Of a stretch of DNA of 64,000 nt, positions 1 to 11,255 are shown piece after piece (positions within the stretch are counted from its first letter, which is position 1; every line of letters begins with the position of its first letter). A model generated the notes under the pieces. That model had not been told where the DNA came from, did not search any database, and worked only from the letters and a program-made list of their open reading frames with translations. Source of the DNA: Drosophila miranda (Eukaryota; Arthropoda; Insecta; Diptera; Drosophilidae); assembly GCF_003369915.1 (NCBI RefSeq), contig NC_046674.1, positions 23,439,657 to 23,503,656 on the forward strand, in the 5' to 3' direction. The position numbers and the translations under genes are program-made.

Positions 1-3000
1 TGAGAAATTTCCGGGCAGCTCCGTTTGCAAGTCCACATCGCCGGTTGGCTCCAAGGTTTGGCACTGCTGGAGCGTAGCGTTGAAGAAGAAGCCGGAGTAG
101 CAGCACTCGTGGCGTAGCTTCCCAGACACGCAGATGTAGAAGTTATTGCAGTTGGCCGGATCCGGTAGAATGTAGCCGTGCTTTCCCTCGCAGACCAGTG
201 GATCGGGCGGCACATGCTGGTTATTTGTCTCCTCATCATCGTCCAACTGCTCCACGAACGGACAGGAGCCGTCGTCTTGCACGCACAATAGCTGCTTCGG
301 ATCGAAGAAGCTCCCTGTTGCACACCGCTGAGCTACAGCAATGCCACCAGCACAGATGAAGTACCTCGTGCAGTCGCTACGGTTGGCCAGGTAGCTCCCC
401 TCTTGAAGGGTACCGCAGCTGTAGACGGCGCTGCTGTTTCCGTCCAGCTGTCCGTTCTGGCACTGCTCCAATGCCTGCGACTCCGGCTCACAGGCCCCCA
501 GGACGGGATTGAACTGCTGTCGTGCGGGACACTCCACTGGAATCGCCATGCCACGCACGCACGCGTAGTACAGGTTGCAGTAGAGCTCGTGGGACAGGCG
601 CACCCCGTGTAGCCCCGCACATACCTTTCCGCCAGATTCCTCCGCCCCAGGGTCCGATTCCGTCTGGCACTGGCCGTGGTCAACGCGGCACAATGAGAGC
701 AGGCTGTGGAAGTACAGTCCCTGTTCGCACTGGTGGAGGTGAGTACCGTTCTGGCTGGAGCAGCTGTAGTACGCACGACAGTCCTCGGGATGAGCCACTA
801 GTCTGCCGTCCTCTACTCCTGAGCAGACGTCCAGCTGGCAGGTGCCATCGTTGGGTCTGCAGTATCCCTGAGCGGCGTCGAAGAAGCTACCGGAGGCACA
901 GCTCTGCAGTACAGCCGGCTGCTGCTGCAGGCACAGGTAAAACCGTGTGCAATCCTCGGCATCAGGCACGCTTAGGCCATCTGGTTGGCCCAAACAGCTG
1001 CTCTCCGCAGCCGAAAAGGTCAGAGCTTGAGCTTGCTCCTGGCACTCGACTTGGGCCTGACACCTGTTCAGTTCTGGGGCGAATCGCTGGCCACGAAGGC
1101 AGCTTCCCAGGAGCCACTCCTCTCCCTCGCAGTAGTGGAAGAATGGCATACAATGCCCTCCGTCCGCTGGGATCAGTGGCAGAGCCCGTAGCTCCCGACT
1201 ATGGCAGATACGGCGCATTCCGTTCGCCTGGCACCTTCCATCGCTGGGCACGCAGCCGAGCAGTGGCTCGAACTGTTGTCCCTCGAGGCAATGCATCCGC
1301 ACCCACTGGCCGTCCAAACATTGGTCATAGATGCTACAGCTGCCAATCAGGCCTCTTTTTTGGCCGCTAACACAGGAAGTCGTGGTATTCTGCGGACACT
1401 GGTCGGCATCGTTTGGCAGACAGTAGTTGCGGTCGCGGCTGAAGTACATTCCCAGTGGACACTGGTGCCGCCACCAAACGTTGTCCAGGCACATGAGGAA
1501 GCTGTCACAGCTTGCCAAAGACGGACGAACGGACAGATGCTGGCAATGCTTGGTCGGACTTATGGTGATTGTTGTGTTGCAGATGTCCCGATCGTTTGCC
1601 TTTGCGGTAGCCGGAAACGGCAGGCAGGAACCCATCAGGGCAGAATAGTAGTGCTGCTTGGGACAGTTACGAAGGCGCCACTTGCTGCCTGCGCACCGGA
1701 AGTACTGTACGCAGCTGCCATTTCTGGTGGACATCGTTTGGGCCTCGCTGCGGTTGGTGCAGGGGGGAAGATACGTGACCCGCGCATAGGCACAAACCAT
1801 GTCGTCCCTTGGCTCTAGGCAGCGTTGCTGCTCTGGGTTGTAGTAACGCTGATCGGAGCAGATGTGTCGTCGCCAGTGCCCCTCCACGCAGATCTCGTAC
1901 TGGGAGCAGTTCGCTGGGACTGAGCGCTTTTCATCCAAGCTGCAGGCAAGCTGAAAAAAAATTGAGAACAAGGAAGCTGAGTGAGTTATATGACTGGTAA
2001 TCCGGAAGAAGTACGGGATAACAATCTAATTATTCTTAGCATGGAAACAATCTCATTCTTAGCTAAGATTTGTGTCGATCATACGGGATTTTTCAAGGAA
2101 TATTTTCAAGGAAGTCCCTGATTACCTACCAGGTAAGAGCTAGGAAGATCCTCCTGTTCCATTCTATAAGCAAATAAATAAAAGGCCGAAAGTATAATTC
2201 ATCTTGTTTGAATTTATTGTAGCTCATATGTGTGCGGTTATTTGTATAGTACATTATAGAAGTATAGAAGTGGAACAAGCGGAACTTTCACATTAAACAT
2301 AACTCATAAATATCATGGGATTATATACTCGTAAGATAAGGTATGCGTATGCGTGGGCAGGGATTATGCAAGTTTCTGGAAAAATCTCTTAAGGAATGAC
2401 AGTGACCTTACTTTTTCCTGCGCCTCCAGTGAGCGCTTCTGGATGACATGATCTGCGCACATTCCCAGCTCGGGGGCGAAAATCTGGCCGATCGAGCAGG
2501 CATGGAAGGTGACACTGACTCCGTCCGAGCCGTCGCACGAGCAGAATCCGGATTTTGTGTTCTGAGCCGCGAAGGGCTCATAGCGAGCCCGCTTCTGGCA
2601 CTCTAGCAAGTTGCAGGCAATGTTGCCGATGACACCTTTTAATGTGCACAGGCCCTGGGAAACATCGAAGACGTGTCCTTCGTCACAGTGATGGTAGCTG
2701 GCGACTCCGTCACAGCTGCAGAATCCCGCACTGGTGTTCCTCGCCTCGAACGGTTCAAACTGGGCGCGACCTCTGCATTGGCGAGAGTCGCACGCCTCAA
2801 TCGTGCAGGCGGCCAGGTCCTCGTCAAAGAGCTCTCCGTTCTCGCAGCTGTGGTAGGTGGTGGCGCCGACATCCTCGCAACTGCAATATCCACTGGTCGT
2901 GTTTGTGGCCGAAAATTTCGAGAACTGCCCGCGTTTGTCGCATTGGGTCACGTCACAAGCAGAATTGGCGACAATTTTGGATGATGGGCTTAGACAGGCG

Positions 3001-6000
3001 CCGAAAGCGACATCATACTCTGTGCCGTTCTCGCATGCCGCAAAGATCTGACTTCCGGACATGCACACGCAGAAGCCTGCGGTTGTGTTCAGGGCCGCAA
3101 AGGTGGATAAATCGGCCAAAGTGTCGCATTTCCCGATCTCGCACACGGAGCATGGTGCCTGTGTAGAGTCAATTTTAGTGATCAGTGGTGTTCCCTTTGA
3201 TTTTGTATTAAAAGGGAGTTACCGAGGGTATGACGCAAATCTCCTGTGCCGCGTCGAAAACCATTCCCGTGCTGCACGTGTCGTAGATAACTTCGCCATT
3301 ATCGCAATAGCACAAACCGGCATCATCGCTGTCCGTTATGGGGGGGAACGGCTTAAAATCAGGCATACTCGCCGTGCACTTGGATGCATCGCACAAGCAG
3401 CTGGAGTCAACCTGTGGGGGTGGGACGCAGGACTTAATTGAAGAAACAGAGATAGATTTAATAAATATCGATAGTACCGTGGGCGGCTGGCATATCTTTA
3501 GGTCCCAGTCAAAGATCTCGCCCTCGGCGCAATCAAGGTAGTTGGGAAGTCCGTCCTCACAATAGCAGAATCCTGTTAGATCGCCCTCTGGCTTGAATGG
3601 GTCGTACGCCGGGAGCAAGTCGCATTGGTTGGCGTCACAGTGGATGGTGGCACAGGGATCCTGAAAATGTGTGTCCAATGAGAGACAAATCTGAGCAGTA
3701 GATACATTGAAGAAATTGGATTCGATCATTACCTCTGGCTTTGTGCAGATCCCAAACAACGTGTCGTAGACCTGGTTACCCAAGCAGGCTCCGTAGATGG
3801 GACAGGAGTCCATGCAGTAGCAGTAGCCAGATGTGTCCGGAGCGGGAAATGTTTGATAGTCCTCCAGATTGTCGCATTTCGTCGCCTCGCAAACGTTAGG
3901 TGTGCAGGTTACCTAAGGATATTGGGGTGAACAGATGATCTGGGGAGGTCTTCCAGAGTGCTGGAAGGTACTTACTTCAGGGGCTAAGCACGCCTTGTCT
4001 TCCTGGTTGTACACTGTGTTTGCAGGGCAGCTGTTATACGATGGCAGCTTGTCCACGCATATACAGAATCCAGCGTCGGTGTTCAAAGCTGGAATCGTAT
4101 CAAAGTCTGTTTTGCACGAGCAACCATTGGGATCGCATCTCGGCTGTAATGGAAATGCAAATAGAGTCAATGTGAATATTATCTTGGGCATTCAGAACAA
4201 TCGTCCGATTGGCTTACGTCTGGCTGAGGAATGAGGACGCATAGAAGATCGTCACTGCTGAAGGTATAGCCAATGGGGCAGGGCACCGGCACCGGCTGTT
4301 CATTGCGGCACAAACAGAAGCTGTTCGCGTCTTGGTAATTGGGAGAAATCCAGTACTCCGGATTACCGACACAGGACGCGGGATCGCACTCTCCAGTCTG
4401 CGTTTAAAGCGGGATATAATGTTACTCATCCAAAACTTCTACACTTACAAATGGGAACTTACAAATTCACAAATGGCATCTGCGGCGTTGTAGACATAGC
4501 CTTCGTTGCAGGACATGAGGTAACCACCATCGCCCATGCAGGTGCAGAAGCTTGAGCTGTCGCAATTTAGAGACGGGTATGTCAGATACTCAGCAGCACC
4601 CTGACAGGTGGCTTGATCGCAGTCCACCTAGAGTACGCACGACACAGTTTATAGATGGATTTCCATGGACTTAGATGGATTTACTTACACTGGGTATGGG
4701 CTCACATATCCCGTAGGTCGAATCAAAGGCGGTGTTGGACGGACAGGATACGATGGTAGCCTCCTTGTTAAGGCACATGTAGAACTTGCTGGTGTCTCCA
4801 GCCACTGGGTAGGTCGTATAGTCGGCCGCCGTGGCACACAGCTTTGCATTACATTTCGTTGCGGCGGAGCACAGTCCTGTGACATTATTAAATGCCTCGC
4901 CGACCGCACAGTCCACCACTTGGGCCACTCCGTCGGTGCAGAGGTAGTACTTTGTGCAGATTGGGTGGGGCACGGCTCCAGAGGCGCAGGTACAGGGGTT
5001 GATGCATTGCGCGGTGACATCAATCTCGCATATCTCTCCATTGTACCACTCGCCAGCGGCACACGAGTGCTGGGAGGCCAGGCCGTTGTAGCATCTGAAG
5101 TAGCTTGTGCAGTCATCCGGGTTGGGCAGTTGGTAGCCGTTGGGTTTGTTGGCACACACCCAGCAAGTGGCGCCTGTGTCGGGCACGCAGACACCGTCCT
5201 TCACCACATTTCCCACGCCACAGCTGCCCTCGACCATCTCACCATTCTCGCAAATCAGGTACTTGCCACAGTCGGTGGGATGGCACACAATGGAGCCTTG
5301 TGCAATGCCTCCAGGACAGCAGGGGGCCTCTTCGTTGTTCTCCGACTCCACACTGCGCCTAGCTCGTTGGCTGACGATGAGGCTGGTGTTGCCGATGGGT
5401 GGTCTGATGCCGTAGAATGACTTGTTTTCGGGACAGACACCATCCTCGTCAGCTTTGCAGATGCCTAGGACCGGGTCGAAGTAGTAATCTTTGGTGCAGT
5501 TCTCCTCCTGCCACCTGCCGTTAATGCACGTCTGGTAGCTCCAGCAGTTCGAACCGCTTGCGGCCGGATCGCTCACGTTGCACTCGTCAGTGGAAGATTC
5601 CACACACACATTGTCGTAGTCTATTGTGCAAACGGATAATGTGGTGTTGAAGTAGCTGCCATTGACGCAGCTTGCTGACTGCCAGACTCCATTCCGGCAG
5701 TCGTAGTACTTTGCGCAGTTCTGAACATCTACCTGCTTCTCATCGTCTTTGCACTCCGCCTCAGAGCTATCGGGACACTCATTTTCAGAATCGATCTGGC
5801 ACACAGTGAGGTTGACGTTGAAGAAGTTTCCCTTGCCACAATCGCCGGAGATCAGGACGCCGTCCTCGCAGATGTTATACAGTCGGCAATTCTGTTCGTT
5901 GGCAACGAGTTCACCGTTCTTCACATTATCAGCACAATCACAGCCGGTGGTGGGTTCTGTTACGGTCGTCACCTCATCGCAGGGTTCCGTTGTGGTCGTC

Positions 6001-6995
6001 ACCTCATCACAAGGTTCGGTTGTGGTCGTCACATCATCGCAGGGTTCGGTTGTGGTCGTCACATCATCGCAAGGCTCCACTGTGGTGGTGTCATCGCATT
6101 TGCCGGGTTGACAGTTCCAGCCATCGGCGTTAAAGATACTGCCGACCGGGCAGTTCTGGATGGTCGCGCTGTCGCTGGAGCAGAGGTAAAAAACGGAGCA
6201 GTTGGTCTTGTCAGCGACGGCTGAGCCATCTGCCTTTCCAACGCAGAAGTTCTGCCAGCAGACGGAGTCTGTGTCGGCGGTGCAAACCTTCAGGCTGTCG
6301 TCGAAGTAGGAATTCAGCGGGCACTTCTCTAATGTGGTCACACCATCTGAGCATGAGTAGTAGTTGGCACATAAATCGTCGTTGGTCGGAAGTGAGCCAT
6401 CGGGTTCTCCCACGCATAGGTTCTGCCAGCAGGTCTTCTCAGTATCCGGAATGCAGACTCCAAGCGTGTTGTTGAAAACGCTGCCGGCGGAGCACTTCTG
6501 GGCGTATGCCTGTTGGTCGTCACAGATGTAGTATTCACCGCAGAACCCGCTCTTTGGCAGAAATGCTCCGGTCACCTCGTCAGTGCAAACGTTTGTTTCC
6601 TACGGATGGGGCGCTAGTTATACGTGCGGGCGGATTAGAGAACAACGGGGACACTTACCACGGACAGGGGAGCCACAAAGCTCAGTTTGCAGAGTCCTCG
6701 TCCGGCGGTGGCGCACTTGCCGTTCTTGGGGTTGTATTCTTTTCCGGCTGGACAGGTCAGAGCCCGTACAGTACCCTTGGCCGAGCAGCGGTAATAGCTG
6801 GAGCAGCTCGTGGGGTTCGGCCAGTGGGGCGACAGACCACGCAATTTGCGGTAGACGCATTCAGGATCGGCAGCTCCGACAAGGACCGCCACTGTAGTGA
6901 GTGTCACCACAGCTAGCAGAGCAACTAAAAAATGAAATCGTGAGTCAAGCCTCCCACTCTCAAGAGTCCTGAACTTGCTTACCTCTCATTTTCAT
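1..6995 (-). CDS. Giant multidomain chitin-binding (peritrophin A) protein, 3' end outside window
   Basis: I join eleven exons into one gene: 6983-6995, 6659-6924, 4689-6599, 4463-4627, 4218-4397, 3976-4143, 3733-3912, 3478-3660, 3223-3411, 2412-3158 and 1-1950. Every junction has GT..AG ends and keeps frame, giving 1,984 residues before the left edge. The start gives a signal peptide (MKMRVALLAV then a hydrophobic run to about residue 25). About 31 six-cysteine ChtBD2-type domains follow. Exon 3 holds nine canonical domains plus one variant, interrupted by a Thr-rich linker of EPCDDVTTTT repeats at 5955-6090. Exons 4-9 encode one variant domain each, exon 10 four, and the last visible exon about ten. 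Known family role: binding chitin in the peritrophic matrix or another extracellular chitin matrix. All introns after the first are phase 0. No stop is seen before base 1, so the protein is incomplete here. The D. melanogaster orthologue needs a search. Confidence 0.85.
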
Positions 6996-7097
6996 TTATT
7001 ATTTTATAAAAAAAAAAAAATGTTCGATTATATTCCACTTGTGATGCTTTACTAATGATGAATGATGAACTCTGCACAATTGCCAAAATTTGGAACC

Positions 7098-7106
7098 CTT
7101 TATATA
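7098..7106 (-). promoter_or_regulatory. TATA box of the giant chitin-binding gene
   Basis: On the minus strand the sequence reads TATATAAAG about 100 bases before the ATG at 6995, a usual spacing for a TATA promoter with a start site near 7070. Bases 6996-7426 otherwise hold no gene. Confidence 0.55.
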
Positions 7107-7426
7107 CAATACATAGTGGGTGATTGCCAGCGATCTTCATTTGCCTTCGCTGGCAGCCCTTATCTCATTCAATTATGTTGATCGTGTCGAACACGCGCCC
7201 ATCTTGTCAGTTTAATTGAGGTGTGAACTCTTCCGTGGGTTCCTGGAAGGCGACGAAGATCTATCGACTACGACCACTCCCCATTCGTAGCTCGGAATCT
7301 TCAAAATTATGAATGGAGCTGTATTTCAGGAACTACGGTTCTCGTTTCTAGATCGCTTAGATCCAAGTATATGGGAACACTAAATATAAAATGCATGGAG
7401 GCTTGAAACCTGCTTTTCATAACACT

Positions 7427-8210
7427 TTATTTACAAGCCGTACCGCAGGTTAATTCCTTCGAGTCCCAGAAGAGCTCGTCTGGACAAGTATGTATATATC
7501 CCACATTACCATCGCACAGGATAAACATATGACAATCGTAGGGATATTGCAAGTAGTGCGCTGTTGGATATGCCTGGCAAGCGGCGGTTGCATCTATGTT
7601 GGGAGGAGCTTTTGTTGTTGGGGGTGTATCAGTAGATTCATCCGATGGATCCGATGGTGCAACAGTAGTCTCTCCCGATGGATCCGAAGATGAACCAGTA
7701 GTTTCTCCGGATGGATCCGATGGAGCGTCAGTAGTTTCTCCCGATGGATCCGGTGGTGCAACAGTAGTTTCTCCCGATGGATACGGTGGTGCAACAGTAG
7801 TCTCTCCCGATGGATCCGAAGGTGAACCAGTAGTTTCTCCGGATGGATCCGATGGAGCGTCAGTAGTTTCTTCCGATGGATCCGATGGTGCATCAGTAGT
7901 TTCTCCCGATGGGTCAGAGGAGGCGTCAGTTGGATCATCGTCGGTGGGTACTGGCGTCGAAGTATCAGTTGTTCCTAGGGATGTTTCCATTGAGTCTTCA
8001 TCTGTGGGATTGGGTGTGGTTGACGATGGTTTCGACGTAGTTCCTGGTGCGACGCTAGTCGACGTGGGACGGACACATCTTCTGGCGTTGAGGGAAGTCG
8101 CCAGGAGCATTAGCTGCAAGGAGATGAATATCCAGACCACTGGCACCATCAATGGCGGTTTGCCTTAGTACCTTTTAGGATATTATTTGTATGCTTAACT
8201 TACGTTTCAT
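7427..8210 (-). CDS. Small secreted mucin with one C-terminal chitin-binding domain
   Basis: Two exons: a 7-base first coding exon (8204-8210, ATGAAAC) and 7427-8163, joined in phase 1 to give 247 residues. The start was chosen because splicing puts MKRKPPLMV in front of a strongly hydrophobic signal peptide (to about residue 30). Residues of about 70-180 are a Ser/Thr/Pro-rich stretch with roughly nine tandem 11-residue units of the type SDPSGETTDAP, a likely O-glycosylation region. The last 55 residues are a ChtBD2 domain with the usual Cys and aromatic spacing (CQAYP, DCHMFILC, CPDELFWD, LTC). By domain layout it is a short relative of the large mucin at 11,256, probably a gut or matrix mucin. 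A poly(A) signal (AATAAA on the minus strand) sits near 7419. Confidence 0.85.
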
Positions 8211-8275
8211 ATCATTCAGTAGTTGACTTGATTCACTATTAACCCAAACTAATGGTCTGTTCATTATTGTCCAGT

Positions 8276-8283
8276 TATTTATA
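8276..8283 (-). promoter_or_regulatory. TATA box of the small mucin gene
   Basis: TATAAATA on the minus strand, about 66 bases upstream of the ATG at 8210. Confidence 0.5.
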
Positions 8284-10277
8284 CCATTTGCAAGTGCACC
8301 ACAGCTGCACTTACATCTGCATCTAATTAGCATACACAAGACACCGATGTGTTCTTCTTATCTTGATATACATGATACATGATGATTGTCCTATGATAGT
8401 AGTGGGAGAGATACTACTTATTACTACTCGTAATTAATTCGATTTAATTAACAAATTAATTGAAGGTAGATCCTTGTTGGTAATCTTATTGTTAGCATCT
8501 TTGTCGAATTTCATCTGAATTCCATTAGATTTCCAATGCAATTAAGGCCAGATAGTCTATTCAATGTCGTATGAAAGAGTTTCGAAATACTTCAAATCAA
8601 TTTATGACAGTTTAAAACTGATTAGATAATAATTGAAAAATTTTCGTAGTCAGACTTAAATAAAGGGACTTTTTCCCATTGTCTTTGGAGGTAATGTCCT
8701 CTGATTGTTGGTATTATGATAAAAGAAAATCATTTTCTATGTCAAAAAATTAATATCCAAGTTCAAGATACCATTAGTAAACGTAGCTACTTTTGGTTTA
8801 CTTTTGATTCGATTGAAAACGGAAATGAAAGCACCCTCTTTAATGTAAGATAAGATAAGATCGGTATTTTGGGCAATGGGTAAGGGGTACGTGGGGCTTG
8901 GGAACAGTATAGTGTCAGGCGACGGGGACCAGCAGTTTGACATTCACAGTTTATTGTTTCGCACATCGCAAAATTTGGCATTGCATATTTTCGGGGCAAT
9001 TTCTGAATCACTAACTTCAAATTCTTTATAGACTGTGTACAAAGTAGTTGTATGTTGCTTATGTATTCCCTGTTAACTCTTGATTATACCCGATACTCAA
9101 AATGAGTATAGTATATGTGTGTAACGTCCAGAAGGAAGCGTTTCCGACCCCATAAAGTATACATATATACATATATATTCTTGATCAGCATCAATAGCCG
9201 AGTCGACTGAGCCATGTCTGTCCGTTCGTCCGTCTGTCCGTCCCTATGAGCGCCTAGTGCTCAGAGACTATAAGAGCTAGAGCAGCGAAAATTTGTATCC
9301 AGACTTGTCACTGTTACAAGTGTATTTCAAAACTTCGCCCCGCCCACTTCCGCCCCCACAAAGGGCGAAAATCTGTTGCCCTTACAATATTGAAGATACG
9401 AGAAAACTAAAGACACAATCATAAAGACTAACCATATCTACCAGATTGCCGAATCTGGACGAAGGAACAAATCAATTTTCAGGGGCTACGCAGCCCCCGA
9501 CGACACGTTTAGACACGTTTTCTGTCTCTCCCGTACGCACTCTTTGTCACTCAATGTAGCTATATTGACTATGTATCGGGTATAAATGTAGAGTTGCGGT
9601 CGCAGCAGCAGCTCACAGCGTTCCCCCACGTTATTGACCAGGATTACGACTAGAATAAGACTTTGATAGTAAAAGTACTGCCTTTGGATGTTAAATAGCC
9701 TGGAAACTAAATATTTTCAAAACACCGGTCAGATTTTTCGTTCAGATCATGACTCACTTAACTTTTAAATGGCTGTTGAGATTGGCTTTTTAAGCACTGC
9801 ATTGTAACCCACTTTTCAATGGAAACAAAGTTTCCATTTCTATATTTCTTAGAACACTTCTAGTTTTCCGTTCTAATCAATTGCATATGTGCCTGTATGA
9901 AAAGATATTTTCCCGGTTCTCAGGAAGTATTATGAGTTACAGAAACTGAATACTGTTGCATCTAAACCTTAATACACATAAGACAAACCATAAGTCCGAT
10001 TATAATCTAAATTTAAATATTATCTAAATCGCATAACCCGTTTTTAACATGAATTTACAGATTTACGGAGATGCCTCTTTAGGACCAGGTATGCTATAGT
10101 CGACTCTCCTCTGAATCACTGAAGCTTTTATATTTCTAAATCGGAAATCTACTCGTAAATTGCATTGGTAGATAAGAATGATAGGCCATAAAATGTTTAT
10201 TTTACGTCGGCTTCCTATACAAGTGTAATCAAAATTGATTAGACATGAACGACGCAATGGGAAGTACAGAAAGGGGC
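8284..10277. other. Intergenic region between divergent small mucin and peritrophin genes
   Basis: AT-rich, about 2 kb, with no coding sequence I can support. The only clear content is the DINE-1 copy at 9087-9582. The rest presumably holds regulatory DNA for the two flanking genes, but I see no specific sites. Confidence 0.5.
9087..9582 (+). mobile_element. DINE-1/INE-1 type non-autonomous element
   Basis: The block carries typical DINE-1 text: GAAGGAAGCGTTTCCGACC, then CATAAAGTATA, TTCTTGATCAGCATCAATAG, CGAGTCGACTGAGCCATGTC, repeated GTCCGTCTGTCC, and CTCAGAGACTATAAGAGCTA. The ends are short inverted repeats, TACCCGATA at 9087-9095 and TATCGGGTA at 9574-9582. This is a plain non-coding DNA transposon (Helitron-related group), about 496 bases, without coding capacity. 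Family assignment is from memory of the consensus. Confidence 0.75.
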
Positions 10278-10285
10278 TATATAAG
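10278..10285 (+). promoter_or_regulatory. TATA box of two-domain peritrophin gene
   Basis: TATATAAG 57 bases before the ATG at 10335, consistent with a start site near 10310. Confidence 0.6.
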
Positions 10286-10334
10286 CGGAATGCCCTAAGA
10301 ATAATCGAAACATTGCCGCAACGTATTCACAAAT

Positions 10335-10982
10335 ATGAGAGGTAGGAGCATAACTTTTGGCTGCTGTACCAAACAATACTCGAAAGTTTGTTTTATGCTT
10401 ACAGGTCTGAACAGGTCTGTGGTTACTCTTGGAATGCTTGCATACCTTGTGGGTCATGCGATCGCGTTGCCTGTTGAGGATGGTGCGACAGAGACCACAG
10501 CGGAGGAACAAACGACACTCGATTCCACAGCATCCGAATCGACAACATTAGATCCCAGCACTGAAACGGAGCCCCAAGAAATCGACACTACACTGCCTGC
10601 CCCCGTTCTATGCGAAGATGGCGAGGAATTCCTAGCAGCGCCTAACTGTCAGCAGTACTATCAATGCTTGTATGGGGAGGGAGTTTTAAAACTCTGTCCA
10701 TCGGGCCTCTACTGGGACCCTTCGCTAAATGTTTGCGGCTGGGACTCACAGTACTGTGAGAATATCGACGTTCCCGCTGGAACCGAGTCGCCAGATGACT
10801 GTTCATCTGGCCTACCGTTTCTACCCTATGAGCCGGACTGCAGCAAGTACATTCAGTGTGTCTACAATATCGGAATTAGGCAGAACTGTCCGAGCGGGCT
10901 TTTCTGGAGCCAGCCACTCCAGAGCTGTGACTACACATGCGACTCCCGCTTTGCGTACCCTGAAGACAATCAGGAGCAATGA
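10335..10982 (+). CDS. Two-domain secreted chitin-binding protein
   Basis: Exons 10335-10341 (7 coding bases, ATGAGAG) and 10405-10982 join in phase 1 to give 194 residues. Reading through the intron without splicing would give a Cys-containing N-terminus with no signal peptide, whereas splicing gives MRGLNRSVVTLGMLAYLVG, a good one. A short Thr/Glu-rich spacer (about residues 30-60) is followed by two ChtBD2 domains, one starting at LCEDGEEFLAAPNC and one at DDCSSGLPFLPYEPDC, each with the CPSGLYW / CPSGLFW motif. The protein is probably a peritrophic-matrix component. A poly(A) signal lies near 11013, and the large mucin starts only about 270 bases further on in the same direction. Confidence 0.88.
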   Translation: MRGRSITFGCCTKQYSKVCFMLTGLNRSVVTLGMLAYLVGHAIALPVEDGATETTAEEQTTLDSTASESTTLDPSTETEPQEIDTTLPAPVLCEDGEEFLAAPNCQQYYQCLYGEGVLKLCPSGLYWDPSLNVCGWDSQYCENIDVPAGTESPDDCSSGLPFLPYEPDCSKYIQCVYNIGIRQNCPSGLFWSQPLQSCDYTCDSRFAYPEDNQEQ

Positions 10983-11154
10983 ACATTTATGTCGTAACAA
11001 ACGAAAATGCGTTCCCAATAAATGCAATAATACAAAATACATTTAAGCAATTAAATTTTTTTAGCCGACAACTCAAGAGGTTTCCCCTTATAGATAACGG
11101 GTTTCACACAAAAAGATCTGATAAGAAGTGCAATGAGCTACCTATAGCGTTACT

Positions 11155-11162
11155 TATAAATA
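11155..11162 (+). promoter_or_regulatory. TATA box of the large mucin gene
   Basis: TATAAATA. A start site about 30 bases further (near 11187) would leave the ATG at 11196 almost without leader, which favours initiation at 11256. Confidence 0.5.
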
Positions 11163-11255
11163 TCAATGCACAACGCCCGAGTATCACTTCTCTAAATGTT
11201 TGTCTTTAACTCATACGCGAATTCGTTACGCTCCCCAACTGTTAAAAGACCAACG

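Noticed and set aside
522-1370. 282-codon plus-strand frame near the left edge
   Set aside because: It is a shadow of the last visible exon of the giant gene, which carries about ten cysteine-rich domains on the minus strand.
2364-3813. Separate short chitin-binding genes at 2364-3146, 3208-3813, 3913-4191 and 4445-4627
   Set aside because: They lack signal peptides and true start codons, and each ends at an intronic stop just past a good splice donor. They are exons of the giant gene.
4665-5420. 251-codon plus-strand frame over the giant gene
   Set aside because: It is antisense to several clear cysteine-rich domains and has no domain of its own.
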